In this document: positions 1-11,200 of the stretch, piece by piece | Layout: every line of letters starts with the position of its first letter | How positions within the stretch are numbered: the first letter of the stretch is position 1 | Assembly: GCA_037179385.1 (NCBI GenBank) | Contig: CM074180.1 | Coordinates: forward strand, 31,353,455 to 31,417,454 | Direction: 5' to 3' | Length of the DNA stretch: 64,000 nucleotides | From: Holothuria scabra | Taxonomy: Eukaryota; Echinodermata; Holothuroidea; Aspidochirotida; Holothuriidae | The notes under the pieces: generated by a model | Told to the model about the DNA's origin: nothing | What the model saw: only the letters and a program-made list of their open reading frames with translations | The model's database searches: none | Position numbers and translations under genes: made by a program

Positions 1-2060
1 AACTCTGTAGTCCCTGTTGTAAGCGCCTGCTTTTGATTTAAATAAAGAATAGATACGTTCTAATTTTCGAAACAAGCGCCCAACCAACCTGGCCTACTTG
101 AATCCAAAATCAAGGTTGATATTTTTATAAGTAAGACAGCATTTTCCTTGATATGTGCATAAACCACTGACAAAGAACATGTGCTCTTTTCGAACATGAA
201 TGGAATAATATTTGCTTGTAGTCTTTTAATGCAACTGGCCTGTGTAATATGCAATTTCGAATATTTCAAAAACGGTCCTGGTCATCGCAAAGTGGAACCT
301 GGTCTTTGCCAAATCGTACAAGAGCATGATACAAAAGGGATTGGACTGAGCCTGCCCGTAGCCCCCATAATGTAAGACTTGGTTGTGTATTGAGCGTTTT
401 ATTATCAGGAGGGAACAAATTAATTTAATTGTCATGTATTTAAGTTATGCGCAGACGCAAACATTAGGACTGGTGAGATGACGTTTGTTACTTGCTAAGA
501 TGGTATGTAAATAGTTTCAAATTGGAACATAGAGACTGGAGGAAAGGGTAAGTCTTCGTGACAAGTAATGATATGGTTATATAATTTATAGATATATTAG
601 ATTAACAATTTAATAAGTAGAGAAACATGAACAAATTTATACTGAATATATTACCTGCTGAAAGACGGCTGGTTTAATGAGGATCAGAACCTTGCAATAA
701 TAGCGGTGTGAGTGTCGATGTTGATGCTACAGTGTGCGACACCCACAGAGAAGGACAATTGCGACATCAAAGTTTTAAAGAGTGTAATTCATGAAAAATA
801 ATAAGAAATGTCATTTGTGCCATGTCAGAGTTCCACAACAAGTAAAAACTTGATACATTAATGACGTGGGGGGGGGGGGGTGCTGGGACGGTTGATATTT
901 ACGTTTTTATGAGGTCAATGTAAGTCGAAACGTGGAAAACAATGTGAAAATAATACCGTAATAGATGAAACAAGCGATAACCACTTACAACAATGAAGTC
1001 CCTCAAAATGTAAATTGAGTCTTGCGTTCTGTCTTATTGCCTCCAATAACCAAGAAGTTCTATGTGAAGTTACATTTTAGTGTTTTACTGTCATGCATCA
1101 CGTGACATTGAACCACCACATGGAGCACAAGACTGAAATTTAGCAAAAAAAAAAAAAAAAAATGGGAGGAAGATGAGACGGATGTTAGGATTATATTAGA
1201 CAAACTTCATCGTCAGTTTTGGGACCGAGGCCGTCCTATCTTTACCAAAAACGTAGTCCGATAGGCTATCTTAGCAAAGCGCCATTATCAGCTGGCGCAG
1301 AGCTCCGAGAAAGTTTTGAATTTGAAAAGTCTCGACCCTTCAGGTAGACGGAAATCTCATTTTGAAGACTTTGTGTAGATTATTGTTTAAGAGTTTTTGT
1401 TTGCAATCATCCGTTTCGCTGTATCCGAAAATTGCACCGCTGCCCTAAAAATTCGTCTGGTGTGCTTGCCCCCGACCATTCACCAATGATTGGTTCCTTT
1501 ACCCTCAAACACCAAACGTCCGCATCTTCTCGTCTTCCCGCCCTCAAGAGATCACCAATTTATCCATCCATAGTGTCAAATATTTTAGCACTTTTAATAC
1601 GTTTCGCACATCAGGGGGAGGGGGGGGGGCGATGCCCACTGTTTAAAGCAAGAATTTTCCTAAGTGGCTAACGATAGCCCTAATTCCTAACCCTAACAAA
1701 GAATACAATTGATAGAATACAATAGCAACAGCCAATCAAGAAACACCTTGTTAAAATATGCGCATGTACCCGCGGACATCAGAAGGCTCATACAGATTCG
1801 TTTTCATGAAGGATGATGAGCATTCAAACTGTTTCTCTCTTCTTGCTGCCCTCTTCTTCTTTTTCACAAGACTGCAAGAAGAGAAAGGCGATCATCGTGG
1901 TATTTGGCTCTTTTTTTTTTACCACGAAAGCACTCTTGGGCTACTTTGATCGCTTGGGAGGTCGAAACTGTCATATGCAAGCCGATGAGTTGGAAAACCA
2001 AACCCCCTTTAATCAAAATTGCCTGGAAGAGAGGGGAGTTAAGTTTGATATTTGGCTAAG
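1..2060. other. No gene recognised
   Basis: Short open frames on both strands here show no splice context, no recognisable motif and no agreement in base composition with coding sequence. A run of 13 G lies at about 868-880, an A run at about 1144-1161, a poly-G run near 1617-1628 and a pyrimidine-rich tract at 1830-1920. The segment is probably 3' flank of the minus-strand membrane-protein gene that starts at 6141. Confidence 0.6.
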
Positions 2061-2063
2061 AGA

Positions 2064-2069
2064 TTTATT
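2064..2069 (-). promoter_or_regulatory. Candidate polyadenylation signal AATAAA
   Basis: TTTATT on the plus strand reads AATAAA on the minus strand, about 420 bases after the candidate stop codon at 2491-2493. The hexamer is common by chance in AT-rich DNA, so this is a consistency point rather than proof. Confidence 0.3.
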
Positions 2070-2490
2070 TTGACGTCTTATTTGTTAAATAAGAACCATG
2101 TTGTTGAAAAAATATTGTTTATATGATATTTAATTCCTGCAGTCAGCAAATTTATGCGAACAATATCAATTGAGTAGGGGATAGCGGAAATTGATAAGAC
2201 CCAAGTTGGATAAGTCCCTTAAAGTCCACAAACGTCAGAATATCCCTTTTCTAACCCTGACCCTTCGAGGAAACTTTGGACCTTTATGCATGATTCTTGT
2301 TTAAACTAAAGACAATTCAGATATCAATGTAGCCAGCTGTAAATGAATGCAATCAATAGGGACTTGATTTTATGCACCTCTGCATTCAGTTTTCAGCTAT
2401 GAGCGGTGATAAGTGCGGGCTGGTGATAAATTGTCATAGGTTATAGACTTGGTGGAACCCAGGCCAAATGGAAAACGCGCAGGCCCTATT

Positions 2491-2648
2491 CTAAACCGTT
2501 TGCCAAGTATCCACTCGTAAGAAGTAAAAAGAGTATGCCAACTGGTCCATCAGTTCAGTTTCAACGTTGAGTTGGAGCGATTCTAGACAGGCCATGGAGC
2601 AGCTCCAAGCCGTGGCATATTGTTGCATTCGAAAATAGCGAGGATATC
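2491..2648 (-). CDS. Candidate terminal exon of membrane-protein gene
   Basis: On the minus strand a T-rich tract ending in ATGAACAG at 2649 is followed by 158 bases that read as two bases completing a Gly codon, 51 codons and a TAG stop. The preceding exon ends in phase 1, exactly what this acceptor needs, and the in-frame sequence (for example MQQYATAWSC and ELMDQLAYSFYFLRV) looks like protein rather than noise. Joined to 4537-4639 and 5962-6141 it gives 146 residues. It has no clear third membrane helix, so the exon may be a chance ORF and the true 3' end may lie elsewhere. Exon calling here is inference. Confidence 0.38.
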
Positions 2649-2774
2649 CTGTTCATTGTAACTCAAAATAACAAAATATGCACCATTTTTCTGTGATTAA
2701 CGATCGACTAATTTAATTCAAATGAAAGTCAGATAACTGCTGTGCACCATGATCACATTTCTGTGATGATATAG

Positions 2775-2798
2775 CAGGGAGTTGTAACACCTCCCTAG
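2775..2798. repeat. Fold-back palindrome, CACCTCCCT family
   Basis: AGGGAG and CTCCCT arms enclose TTGTAACAC. The right half, GTAACACCTCCCT, is shared with hairpins at 44948-45032 and 46783-46816, so this looks like a degraded copy of a tiny palindromic element. Confidence 0.45.
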
Positions 2799-3280
2799 GT
2801 GATAGAAAATGTATATGCTATTCGTTGAATTATTTCCCAGTGTCCAAGTTTCTGTATTCTTCCCTTCTGTATCCCATGAAGGTTATCTCCAGTGTAAACC
2901 TCAGTACACAGACAAGAAAGTTAAGAGCTGGGAAAGAGAAAATACAACAACTAAGCCGGTAAGATGCAACTTTCGTCAGACTATATGTATATTAGGCAGG
3001 AGTCTACGGAATTGACCATTTTCCTTAGCATATGCAAATTTTCAGGGCTGCAGGGCACAGTTCTATAATGATTTCTTAAGCTCATTTAGGTAACTTTTAT
3101 AGTAAAACCGCCGAGCCCCTCGAGATACCCAAGTAAACATGAGTATGCAATTCAGACTGAGAGCTATTCAAAGATATATACTTTTCTCTTTCTGCACAGA
3201 CGTGAATACTAGAATATAGGTTTACAATATGTGCAATAAATACCAACAACGATGTTGAAGCTGGCCTATAAAATCTTTTA

Positions 3281-3598
3281 AGGCCTGTATACACAAGCAA
3301 CATTTGTAAAACATTCTCACAACACTTCACCTGCAACAAACCCAAAACATGCTTGTTTTCGGTTTGTTGCACAGTGTAGACAGGGTAAAAACAATCTGAA
3401 AACATTTTGAAAATGTTTTGAGAATGTTTTGAAAAGAAATGACAGGAAATTTCTTTTGCAACCTTTCCAAAACATGCTGTATACCCTGTCTACACTGTGC
3501 AACAAAACGAAAACAAGCATGTTTTGGATTTGTTGCCAGTGGATGTTTTGGAACGGTTTTGTGAATTTTTTGCAAATGTTGATCGTGTATACAGGCCT
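3281..3598. mobile_element. Palindromic MITE with TTA duplication (PIF/Harbinger-like)
   Basis: The element begins AGGCCTGTATACAC and ends with the reverse complement, GTGTATACAGGCCT, flanked on both sides by TTA (3278-3280 and 3599-3601). Nearly the whole 318 bp folds on itself: ATGCTTGTTTTCG on the left pairs with CGAAAACAAGCAT on the right, and TGTAGACAGGGT with ACCCTGTCTACA. A 3-bp TTA duplication is characteristic of PIF/Harbinger elements. It has no coding capacity; the short open frames on both strands follow from the palindrome. It sits in the inferred intron between exons 2 and 3 of the membrane-protein gene. Confidence 0.8.
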
Positions 3599-3948
3599 TT
3601 ACTCTTTTTTTTTAGTTATTTTTTACACCAAAATTGCATCTTTGTCTTTTGTACGTGACACTGTGTCACACATTCGTGTTGGTGAGTCATAAAATTCCAT
3701 CTAACTTCAAGTAACCAATAGACTTAGTACGATAATTAGCATAAGTTAATGTGGAAGTTTAAGATTATCATATCTTTATCCCTCACAGGCTGTACGAACG
3801 TGACTGCAGACATAGTTAGGCAGACGGGATTTAACGACACGCCAACACGAAAATGTGTTATAAAGTGTCAGTCAACTCCATTAAAAGTTCCAAGTTCAAA
3901 TTTATGTTCAGGTATTGTTAAAGTTTACGTTTGGTTTCCCTTTCGTCG

Positions 3949-3995
3949 CCTCTTACGACAGGCGGGAAACACCCTGGGCTTATTCTACTACCCCA
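3949..3995 (+). repeat. Dispersed repeat fragment with CTCTTACGACAGGC core
   Basis: A 17-base string, CCTCTTACGACAGGCGG, followed after a short gap by TATTCTAC, occurs here and again at 19728-19760. The arrangement (core, then TATTCTA) resembles the conserved central part of some animal SINE families, but I cannot name the family with certainty. No tRNA-like head is visible directly upstream in either copy. Confidence 0.5.
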
Positions 3996-4536
3996 GCCAG
4001 CAGGGACACACTGCAGGCAAAGAGATTGCAAATAAAACCAGATCAGTCCAATTGTACAGAGAAGTTTATGCCTAGAACTGGACGAGCATGAGAGTAAAGA
4101 TTGTTTCCTTTGGCTTTCGTTGTAATATGACGTTTTCCAAGGTTCATGATGTTATTTTAACCTCTTCATCCCCAACATGCATAGACTTCATAAATTGGAA
4201 AATTGATGTCTTTTAGAAATAGGCCAAGTAAACCAGAAAGTAAATCTTGCAAAACTCGGAGCGGTAAACGATCACCCGCCCAAGTCAACTGCATTCGAAA
4301 TAGAGCATGACTGCATCGTTCGGGGAAAGGGGATACTCAGTAAACTTTTATATAAGGGTAAATTCTTTAAAATTGGAACACGTTGAAGATGCAGAAAGAA
4401 AATTATGTCAACATTGATCTGATAGTTTTTACGATGTCTGGACCAGGTTTTTTTTTAAATAATGGCAAGGTCAGTCTGAGGGAAAAAGGCAACGTCTTCA
4501 GCTTTTATCAAACAAAATTTGTAGGAAATAACTCAC

Positions 4537-4639
4537 CAACTGCGTAGAGCTCCAACTTGGCTCTTTTGTAAAACTTTCCAGCTTGTGTGTTGTAAACAAA
4601 ACCGAGGATTCCGAGGAAGAATGCAATTAAGTGGACGAC
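4537..4639 (-). CDS. Exon 2 of small membrane-protein gene
   Basis: The acceptor TTTTCTTGAGCAG and the donor GTTG|GTGAGT bracket 103 bases, open in phase 0 and ending in phase 1. They encode residues 61-94 plus one base. The segment starts with a hydrophobic helix (VVHLIAFFLGILGFVYN, residues 61-77) and continues into a basic, Tyr/Lys-rich stretch (GKFYKRAKLELYAV). Both splice sites are strong and the frame joins exactly to the exon at 5962-6141. The family is not recognised; a helix followed by a positively charged tail suggests the tail faces the cytosol. Confidence 0.7.
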
Positions 4640-5961
4640 CTGCTCAAGAAAAGAAAATTAACAACCTTTGTATGCAAGTATAGACAAGTCTGGCACTGTG
4701 GAGCAGCATTATAAGCCGAAATATGTATTGCTTTAAAGTTAATTTCATTTGTAGTTGCTTCCACCTATTCAGACTAAAAATTCATAGGCCTGTATATAAG
4801 TGACATATGGCTATGCAGGCTTTGGTGAGGCATGCGATATGTGTTGAATTTCGCCCCTTCCTATCCCCACCGCAGAAAACAGGCAAATAATATTGGCGTG
4901 AAAAAGGCATGTTTTCAAAAGAGTTGTTATCCAATTGTCAATTTAGACAAAACGATAGTTTGACTTGTTAACATAAAGTTTTAACGGACACTCACTATGA
5001 AAAAGAGAATATAGAATGCGTCTTTTCTATCTTCGCAGCCGATACAGAATCATCAGAAATTCCTCTAAATTGACGGATTTATCAGTATTGAGTACAAGTC
5101 AATATACGCATGCGAAGGCTTGCAAATGATATTTAACATTTTTCTTTCGTATATAGTCATATTCCGTGAGCCAAAGTTGTACTTCCTAGGAAGCCCGAAT
5201 TTTTAGCTCATATATTCGCAATGTCTCTGAAGGGTGTTGTGGACTCCTAGTGGAAATATTCTGTTTTTTTTTTTCTGATTTGTTAACTGGCTTTAGGAAA
5301 TGCTAGGAGTGTTTTGAATCGAAAGGCCACTGGTGACAACGTTATGACAAACTTACAAGATCCTTCCCTACCAGCTCCTTACTTTTTAAACGTGGGTCAT
5401 GGAAAGCAACTCAACTCCTTCAACTCCCACCACCCCTACCTTGGCCTCTACTTTGGCCGGCTACTACGGACTTCCCATACTAAATGTCGTACAAACATTT
5501 GAGAATGCGGTTTTCTTATTTAATGGGGCGAGATTTTACTGTGAACCTTAAACCAACTTTTTCTGACCCGGTAACCTGAATCTTGACTTTCAATCATTGA
5601 AGGAAGAGATGTCCTAGACCAACAGACAAGGCTAGCAGAGTTTATCATTTCAGGGAGCTGTTACTTGGATAACAGCTTCCTGATCATTTCGCCAACCTCT
5701 CTGAACTCGGCTGGAGAAGTATAGGGCGTAGTTTACAAACTAAATGAGAGATAAGTGACATAGAAGTTACTGTATACATTCCAAAGATGACAGAGTGTGA
5801 CATTAATTCTTAACCGCACAAAATCCGTAGCCAAACGGTCAGTCGATTTGATAAGGACTTCAACAACCTATACCGGGACCATGATAAACGAAAAGTGGGT
5901 AGGTCTATAAGAATTAATAACAGAGTGCCATACAAAAACCTAAATGATAACATAATTTTAC
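4640..5961 (-). other. Intron 1 of the membrane-protein gene
   Basis: About 1.3 kb between the donor CTG|GTAAAA and the acceptor TTCTTGAGCAG. I see no repeat with definable ends and no further open exon in frame. Confidence 0.5.
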
Positions 5962-6141
5962 CAGCACTGCGTCTGTGACGTTCTGTGTTGATAATTCCGT
6001 TCTCTCGGAGAAGGCGTATGCAACGAGGTCCCACACGACAACAACAAACAACCCGAAACCGAGAACCAGGGAAACGTAGACATACAGCTCCTTCTTGCTG
6101 GTTTTAGCAACCCATGACAGCAGTCTACAGTCTCGTTCCAT
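5962..6141 (-). CDS. Exon 1 of small membrane-protein gene (start codon)
   Basis: Sixty codons on the minus strand from ATG at 6141 to a GTAAAA donor at 5961. The start has strong context (GCCGGCATGG); the frame is open further upstream but only from a GTG, so this ATG is preferred. Residues 20-44 (YVYVSLVLGFGLFVVVVWDL, then VAYAF) form an obvious membrane helix. An NVT glycosylation sequon at residues 54-56 lies between this helix and the one encoded by exon 2, so the short loop probably faces the lumen or outside with both termini cytosolic. The layout recalls small tetraspan or LAPTM-like proteins, but no diagnostic motif is visible and I do not assign a family. Confidence 0.72.
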
Positions 6142-6974
6142 GCCGGCATTTTGAACTCCATTGATCCTTACTTGCACCGAAGGGCTTTGTATTTCACTTA
6201 ACTGTTCTTTTTCAGCCACAACGGTTTAAGCTGAGTTCTGTTCAAACATCTACATGTAGGAAGTCGCTCAAGTTTCCCTAGTGTTTGTCTCCTCGTTCAG
6301 AATAAGGTATGGCACTGCCCCTCTAAGACAGCAGCAAAGCTCGAGGAAAACTTTGAGGGGACTTCATCCCACTCCACTGCAGTCTGTGTGTTGACTGTGG
6401 CCGTGGGTAAGTTTTCTAGTAGTGTGTAAACTAATGAGAGGGAAAAGTCACCTTTGGCGCTTGGTACGTCACAGATACGTACAAAACGTGTATTGCGCGC
6501 GTTTCTGTGTCGGCAAGGCAATGCTTTTTTAATGAGAGCGCTGCTCAGTATCTTAAACTCGGCCCAATATAATGCTTGCAATTATGACGTAACATCTTCA
6601 AGCATCGCTTCAGAGAAATCCTGAGCTAAAGATTTCTCTGCTTCGCTTGAACTTGACGGCGTGAAGAAAAGCTCAGAGGAAATGGCCAATTAGGTTAAAT
6701 GGGTACCACTGGCTTATTCCTTCAGTAAACTTAACTTCACTTTAACCTGGAACATGATTAAGTGTAGAAGAATGATAAGCCTTGCTGCGTTCAGGACCTT
6801 TCGGTGTAACTTTGAAAACATTTGTGCTGTAGAAATGTGCGCGTTCGCGCGCGGTACAAATATTTCGGTCATAAGATACATACAGGCACATCGGCCAGAC
6901 ATCCCGTTGCTGATTGAGCATAGACCCAGTGGGGAAATCCGAAGCTTTGAGCCAAAGCTTAGGATTTCCATCAG
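6142..6974. other. 5' flank of the membrane-protein gene
   Basis: This holds the 5' leader and presumed promoter of the minus-strand gene starting at 6141. A CpG-bearing patch lies at about 6470-6510 (GTATTGCGCGCG) and a short inverted repeat at 6608-6645 (AGAGAAATC and GATTTCTCT). No TATA box stands out. An open minus-strand frame at 6297-6581 has no supporting feature. Confidence 0.4.
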
Positions 6975-7160
6975 ACCTTATAAACTGACGACACCTTGAC
7001 GTCAACCTAATAGGTCAAAACAATGACCTAAGTGGCCGCACGCATAGCACGTGTAGCAGACTACGTGCGTGTTGACAAATCAGCTGTCTGCAATTTTTGG
7101 TATTGTTTGTTTTGCCCCAAAGTATTTTTTCTCTGTGACATCATGCTATACGCGGCTTGT
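6975..7160. mobile_element. Degraded copy of the TA-type ~220-bp MITE
   Basis: The body matches the intact copies at 59400-60275 and 63712-63927: CACGTGTAGCAG, GACAAATCAGCTGTCTG and TTTTGCCCCAAA occur in the same order. The left end has decayed to ACCTTATAAACTGACGACACC. Sequence after it (7237-7390) is also shared with 60280-60420, so a longer block was duplicated or co-mobilised. Confidence 0.65.
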
Positions 7161-7169
7161 GTTCGTCGG

Positions 7170-7430
7170 TTTGTTCGTTCCTACCCTATTGTGACGTCAA
7201 GGTTCAATGCACCAGACAAATCCTAAGCTTGAACTTGAAGGAGCAAAATGGATCACGCACAAAGGTCGCGTGCCGCGGGAATGTAAATGTGTGGTTACAG
7301 CACATAGAGCAGGATATAGGAAGCTCTATGTCTCTATTTTACAGCATTAGTTTTGACCCCCTTCTTTCTGCGTGCGTAACCGACTGTGTGTTTCGAACGC
7401 AATTGTACGGAGAGCTGTTTCTGTAAGCGT
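7170..7430. repeat. Dispersed repeat shared with 60278-60430
   Basis: AAAATGGATCACGCACA, GGAATGTAAATGTGTGGTT and CTGCGTGCGTAACCG have close counterparts in the same order at 60280-60425, each following a copy of the TA-type MITE. No coding function is evident. Confidence 0.5.
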
Positions 7431-7779
7431 GTGATGACATATTGCCGCAATGAATGGAAGTGAGCCAAGCAGGAATTCCGTTAAGTGTGGTTAAACGGAT
7501 TATGGTTTTAGTTATGGTTAGGGTTAGATTAGGATTACTATGGTTAAGTTAGTGGTTCTACCATTCTAGCACAGTGTTCACCCTCTTCAAAATCCTGCGT
7601 GTTTTAATACCTAGATCGTCTTCAGCAGTCTTTTATTAAATCCTGCACAAAGAAAAGGGCAAAACCATTGTTATCTAGGCAACACTGTGTAGGCCTAATG
7701 TTCTGCTTGGCCCGCGTTCATTTGCAGCAATATAGGCTGCCAAACGTCATTTTACGCTTATAAAATCAGCGTTCGGTAA

Positions 7780-8400
7780 GATTGCGTTCGATTCGAATGC
7801 ATAACAATATGATTTGATGTCTATGAAAATAAAATTGCCAACTGATTTTTCGTCGCGTTACAGCGACATACGTTTTTATCGGACAAGGTTGTCTACCTAG
7901 AGCAGTGTAATATCCTTTTATCATGCTCTATGGTTGTCAATCACTGTTGTCTATTGATTTGACGTCACGGAATAATTAGCATAAATTTAGCTTTAATTCA
8001 TTCATTTGCTTTCACAAATTTAGCATCATGCAGTACAAAGTGTATATTTTTACAGGTTAGCAAAGCGTTGGCTTTTTCAGACCAGAGATGGAGAGGATTT
8101 TAAGGAAAACTTACAAAAGTCTGATCGGGTTCCGATCCGGTTTTTGCGAGCTTAAAACTCTTCCCTACCTCTAGTCGGAAAGAGCCCAAACTTTGCCAAT
8201 CAGCGTAAATATATGGTTTTCATCAGGGGTGTATGAAAATGAAATGTTACCCTGATTTTCGTGACATCGCACCGATAGATAGCTTTTATCGGACACGCGT
8301 ACTCCGCAGATAAAACTGAGTCGATATGACGTCACCGAATAATTAGTATAAATTAAATTTTCGTAGTCTTGAGATACAAATCATATATTTTTTACACAGA
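7780..8400. mobile_element. Tandem pair of TTAA-type MITE copies
   Basis: Two units repeat with a period of about 367 bp: GACGTCACGGAATAATTAG at 7961 and GACGTCACCGAATAATTAG at 8328, and ATCGGACA at about 7877 and 8289. At 8120-8150 the right end of the first unit runs into the left end of the second through one shared terminal palindrome (GATCGGGTTCCGATCCGG). The unit matches the single copies at 12031-12307 and 56114-56490. Confidence 0.55.
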
Positions 8401-8449
8401 ATCTTTGTAACAATTGTTGTACAATGGAAGCAATGAAATTTTTACAAGG

Positions 8450-9380
8450 GGGGGGGGTATAAGGTCATTCATGGATGATTAAACTGTGTGCACTATCTAA
8501 GCGGAGTGCCACCATTGGTTGGGGCGGAGCGTACAAGAAAATTTTGGGCCTTACAAACCCTCCAGATGGCCGGAAACAACACTTGACGAGTGTTCTAAGC
8601 TGCATGTTATCAGCCCTGAAACACGAATTTCATGTCTGTAATTTTAAGATTTTTTAGAATTTTCAATGTGAAAAGTTGTTGAAGGGAAATCTGCCCTTCG
8701 GTCACGGCCTCTCACGCCTATGCACGATAAAACTTACAGCTGTCAAACAGCCTATGTAGGCCTATGTCCGTTACCCAATTATGAATCATACCCCCCCCCC
8801 CCATATTCACCTTTGTATCCCAGTTACATCCGCGCGTCGCCACTTGAGATCAGCACGGGACCAAACCAAGGCCAACGCTTTCATCAATAGTCGGATGCCA
8901 TATGCACATCTACATACCTGACAACTAGTACAATTTTGTCGTAGTTTTTACAAATACAAATTTCCAATAGATATCACGAATGATGGTCCCCAAATTACGA
9001 TTTCACTTTTCAGCATACCATCTTCTCTTTTGCCATTCCTGGTCAAATGTCCACATATTTCACGAGTAGAAATTGACCTGTTAGTGAAGATATTTTGATG
9101 ATTTATTTTTATTTTTTTCATTTTAATTTTTAATTAATTTTTTCACAAGTTTGATTTTTTTTTGGGGGGGGGGGCAAGTGCCCCTTCCCCCCATGCGGAC
9201 GCCTATGGTCGTAAAGTAGAAAAAGTTTTCTCCAAAATCCCCATTGGACGTGCATACGTGGCTAGGCGATTTACTGAAGCGCCCTCGTTCTCCTTTTGGA
9301 ACGCACTTGTTATATCCAGTCCTACATATGGAACAGTGCATATGATCTACATGCCAATAGGTCTTTAGGCATATCATGTA
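8450..9380. repeat. Repeat fragments, hairpin family and CATAGGCG-type end
   Basis: A G run at 8449-8457 is followed at 8500-8560 by GCGGAGTGCCACCATTGG and GAAAATTTTGGGCC, a module of the GCGC-hairpin family (compare 22290-22330). A C run lies at about 8791-8803. Around 9160-9210 a G run is followed by CCCCATGCGGACGCCTATGG, the reverse of the CCATAGGCG-type terminus seen at 10012, 40291 and 52849. No gene is seen. Confidence 0.5.
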
Positions 9381-9539
9381 AGATTCGGTCGAAAACTAAT
9401 ACAAGTAAGGTTAAGTCATTACGCAAGGTCTACTTTGAGGCCCGCAAATCATGACGGGAAAACCGATCGATGTTAAAGGTAGTGTGACAGGTCCGCAGAA
9501 TGCCATGACTTCAATTGGCAATTAATGTCTTAATTTCTG

Positions 9540-9970
9540 TTAAGAAAAGTAAGTTGGAATTAGGCCTAAGTCAATATCTTTTACGGTTCTCAAGATAAAC
9601 CCATCAAACTTTGAATGTTTCTGAAACAACTTTTTGCTTATGGAAAAATAATGATGTGGAGTATTGCACACTGTTGACACTTCTTTTGTGAACCCTACAT
9701 TAATTATCTTTTTATTACTCATCAGATAGTTTTATGGTTTCGTAATTGGTACTGATGATTTTCCAGGACACACTTTTAACTTCCAAAATAAAACCCTCAG
9801 CCCAAATTAATTAAACTGTCCTTGAAATGAAAATTTAATGAACAAAGGATAACATTAGCAATGGCATGTCCCCCTCATGACATCACAAAATTTGCATATT
9901 GAGCTCATGTTTATCAATGAAGTGCTCATCAGAAATTGCCCTGTTAAAAGGTCAGTTTTTGAGGGATTTT
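9540..9970. repeat. Dispersed ~430-bp repeat, inverted relative to 16575-16995
   Basis: Read on the minus strand, this segment matches 16575-16995 in order over its whole length: CATCAGTACCAATTAC, TCTGATGAGTAAT, CACATCATTATTTTT and AAACATTCAAAGTTTGA have near-identical partners there. Differences fall evenly over codon positions and there is an upstream stop in one copy, so I read it as an old non-coding repeat rather than a gene pair. Confidence 0.6.
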
Positions 9971-10011
9971 GATGGGAATTGCGGCGATTTCCCCAATAGT
10001 GTCATTTTCAC

Positions 10012-11200
10012 ATAGGCGTAGGGAAGCGGGGGCGGGGGGGGGCGAGAGCCTTCCTGTAAAAATGAGTGGGCGGAAGCATGCTTCCACCCCCACTTCCCGA
10101 GTCAGAAAACCCTTCTTTTTTCATTTTTCCAAATCTCAAAATAAGCAAAAATTTACGGCGCGGAAAACGTAGCTACTACTTACAAGCCCGAGACATGCCA
10201 TTTTCGCTGAGGGTTGAGGGTTTGCGATTTTCAAAATTTTCTGTGCGCTCCGCGCCAAATGAAGATAGTCTTTCGAGGAAGACTTCATATTACAGGCAGG
10301 GAACCACCGTGCTCAAATGCTCTTATACACACCTATTATCAATTACCTTTCAACCCTGTTAGTTGAGTAGTCTGCGTAGATGGATGAAGAGCAGTGACAT
10401 AGCTTCAGTATGCAGGGGCGATTTCCCCCTGGCTCGAAAAGTAAAACATTCGGAAATTTGTCATTTGAGACAATAGTCAAATACAGTGCGGTTCCCAACT
10501 TTTTGTTCATAAAATTCTGAATTCTTCCTTATAAAAGCTCCATATTTCTAATTATTAGTTTTAAAAAACGCAAAATTTTCTGATCGCTTCGCGCACCCTA
10601 AATTGCAACAATAAATGCAGTAAGTGGTTGCTCGTAAAGCAGTCAGTGGTAAATTTTCCCGAGCCGCTACAATGCCGTTTCCCTAAAATTTTCTTCAATA
10701 TAGGCTTCTAATTTTTAAATATTTTGTTTTAAAAAGGCAACAAAGTTTCAGAAGCTTTTTGACTGTCGCTGAGTGGCCTCAATCCACACTCCTTAATAAC
10801 ATTATGTAACGACAACGATCTTCAGTCGACCTACTGTATCAGATATATTCTAATAGGAACATCAGATCCTTCGATAGTCCTCAAATATTCAAATTTCCAT
10901 AAAGGAAACGCTGATTCTAAACTATTACTTACAATAAAAGCTCCATACTTACAAATGTGTAAATAGACCCAAATTTTCGGCGCGCTCCGCAAATTAGGCT
11001 ACGTTCCTAAAACAGCAGTTTTCACACAAGAAGAAAAAATCACATTTTTTTTGGTTGAAAAAATTGTTCTCTCTCGTAGAATAAGCGAAAAGTTTAGCAT
11101 AAAAAAATTACCTTGTGGTCAATGGGGTAGGGTGATGTACATGGTCCAAAACTGTTCCACCCGCCCCCCCCCCCCTCACTTTCATATTGCATGTCACACG
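10012..11200 (+). repeat. GCGC-hairpin dispersed repeat, copy 1
   Basis: It starts with CATAGGCGTAGGGAAGCGGG and ends near TCCACCCGCCCC then CTCACTTTCATAT. Inside, a module of roughly 350-400 bp recurs, each marked by an AAAATTTTC motif next to a GCGC-rich inverted word (10229 GTGCGCTCCGCGCC, 10569 TCGCTTCGCGCA, 10973 TCGGCGCGCTCCGC). Copies occur at 20638-22260 (reverse), 42355-43650 and, interrupted, at 60430-61250. No reading frame is kept between copies, so it is non-coding. Confidence 0.7.

Noticed and set aside
652..716. Possible minus-strand exon ending CAGCAG|GTAATA downstream of the membrane-protein gene
   Set aside because: No acceptor gives the phase 1 frame required after the exon at 4537-4639 without an early stop.
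3097..3575. Three overlapping minus-strand ORFs
   Set aside because: They lie in the palindromic MITE 3281-3598, whose two arms mimic each other in several frames.
7500..7560. GGTTAGGGTTAGATTAGG as telomere-like sequence
   Set aside because: Only two imperfect TTAGGG-like units; no array.
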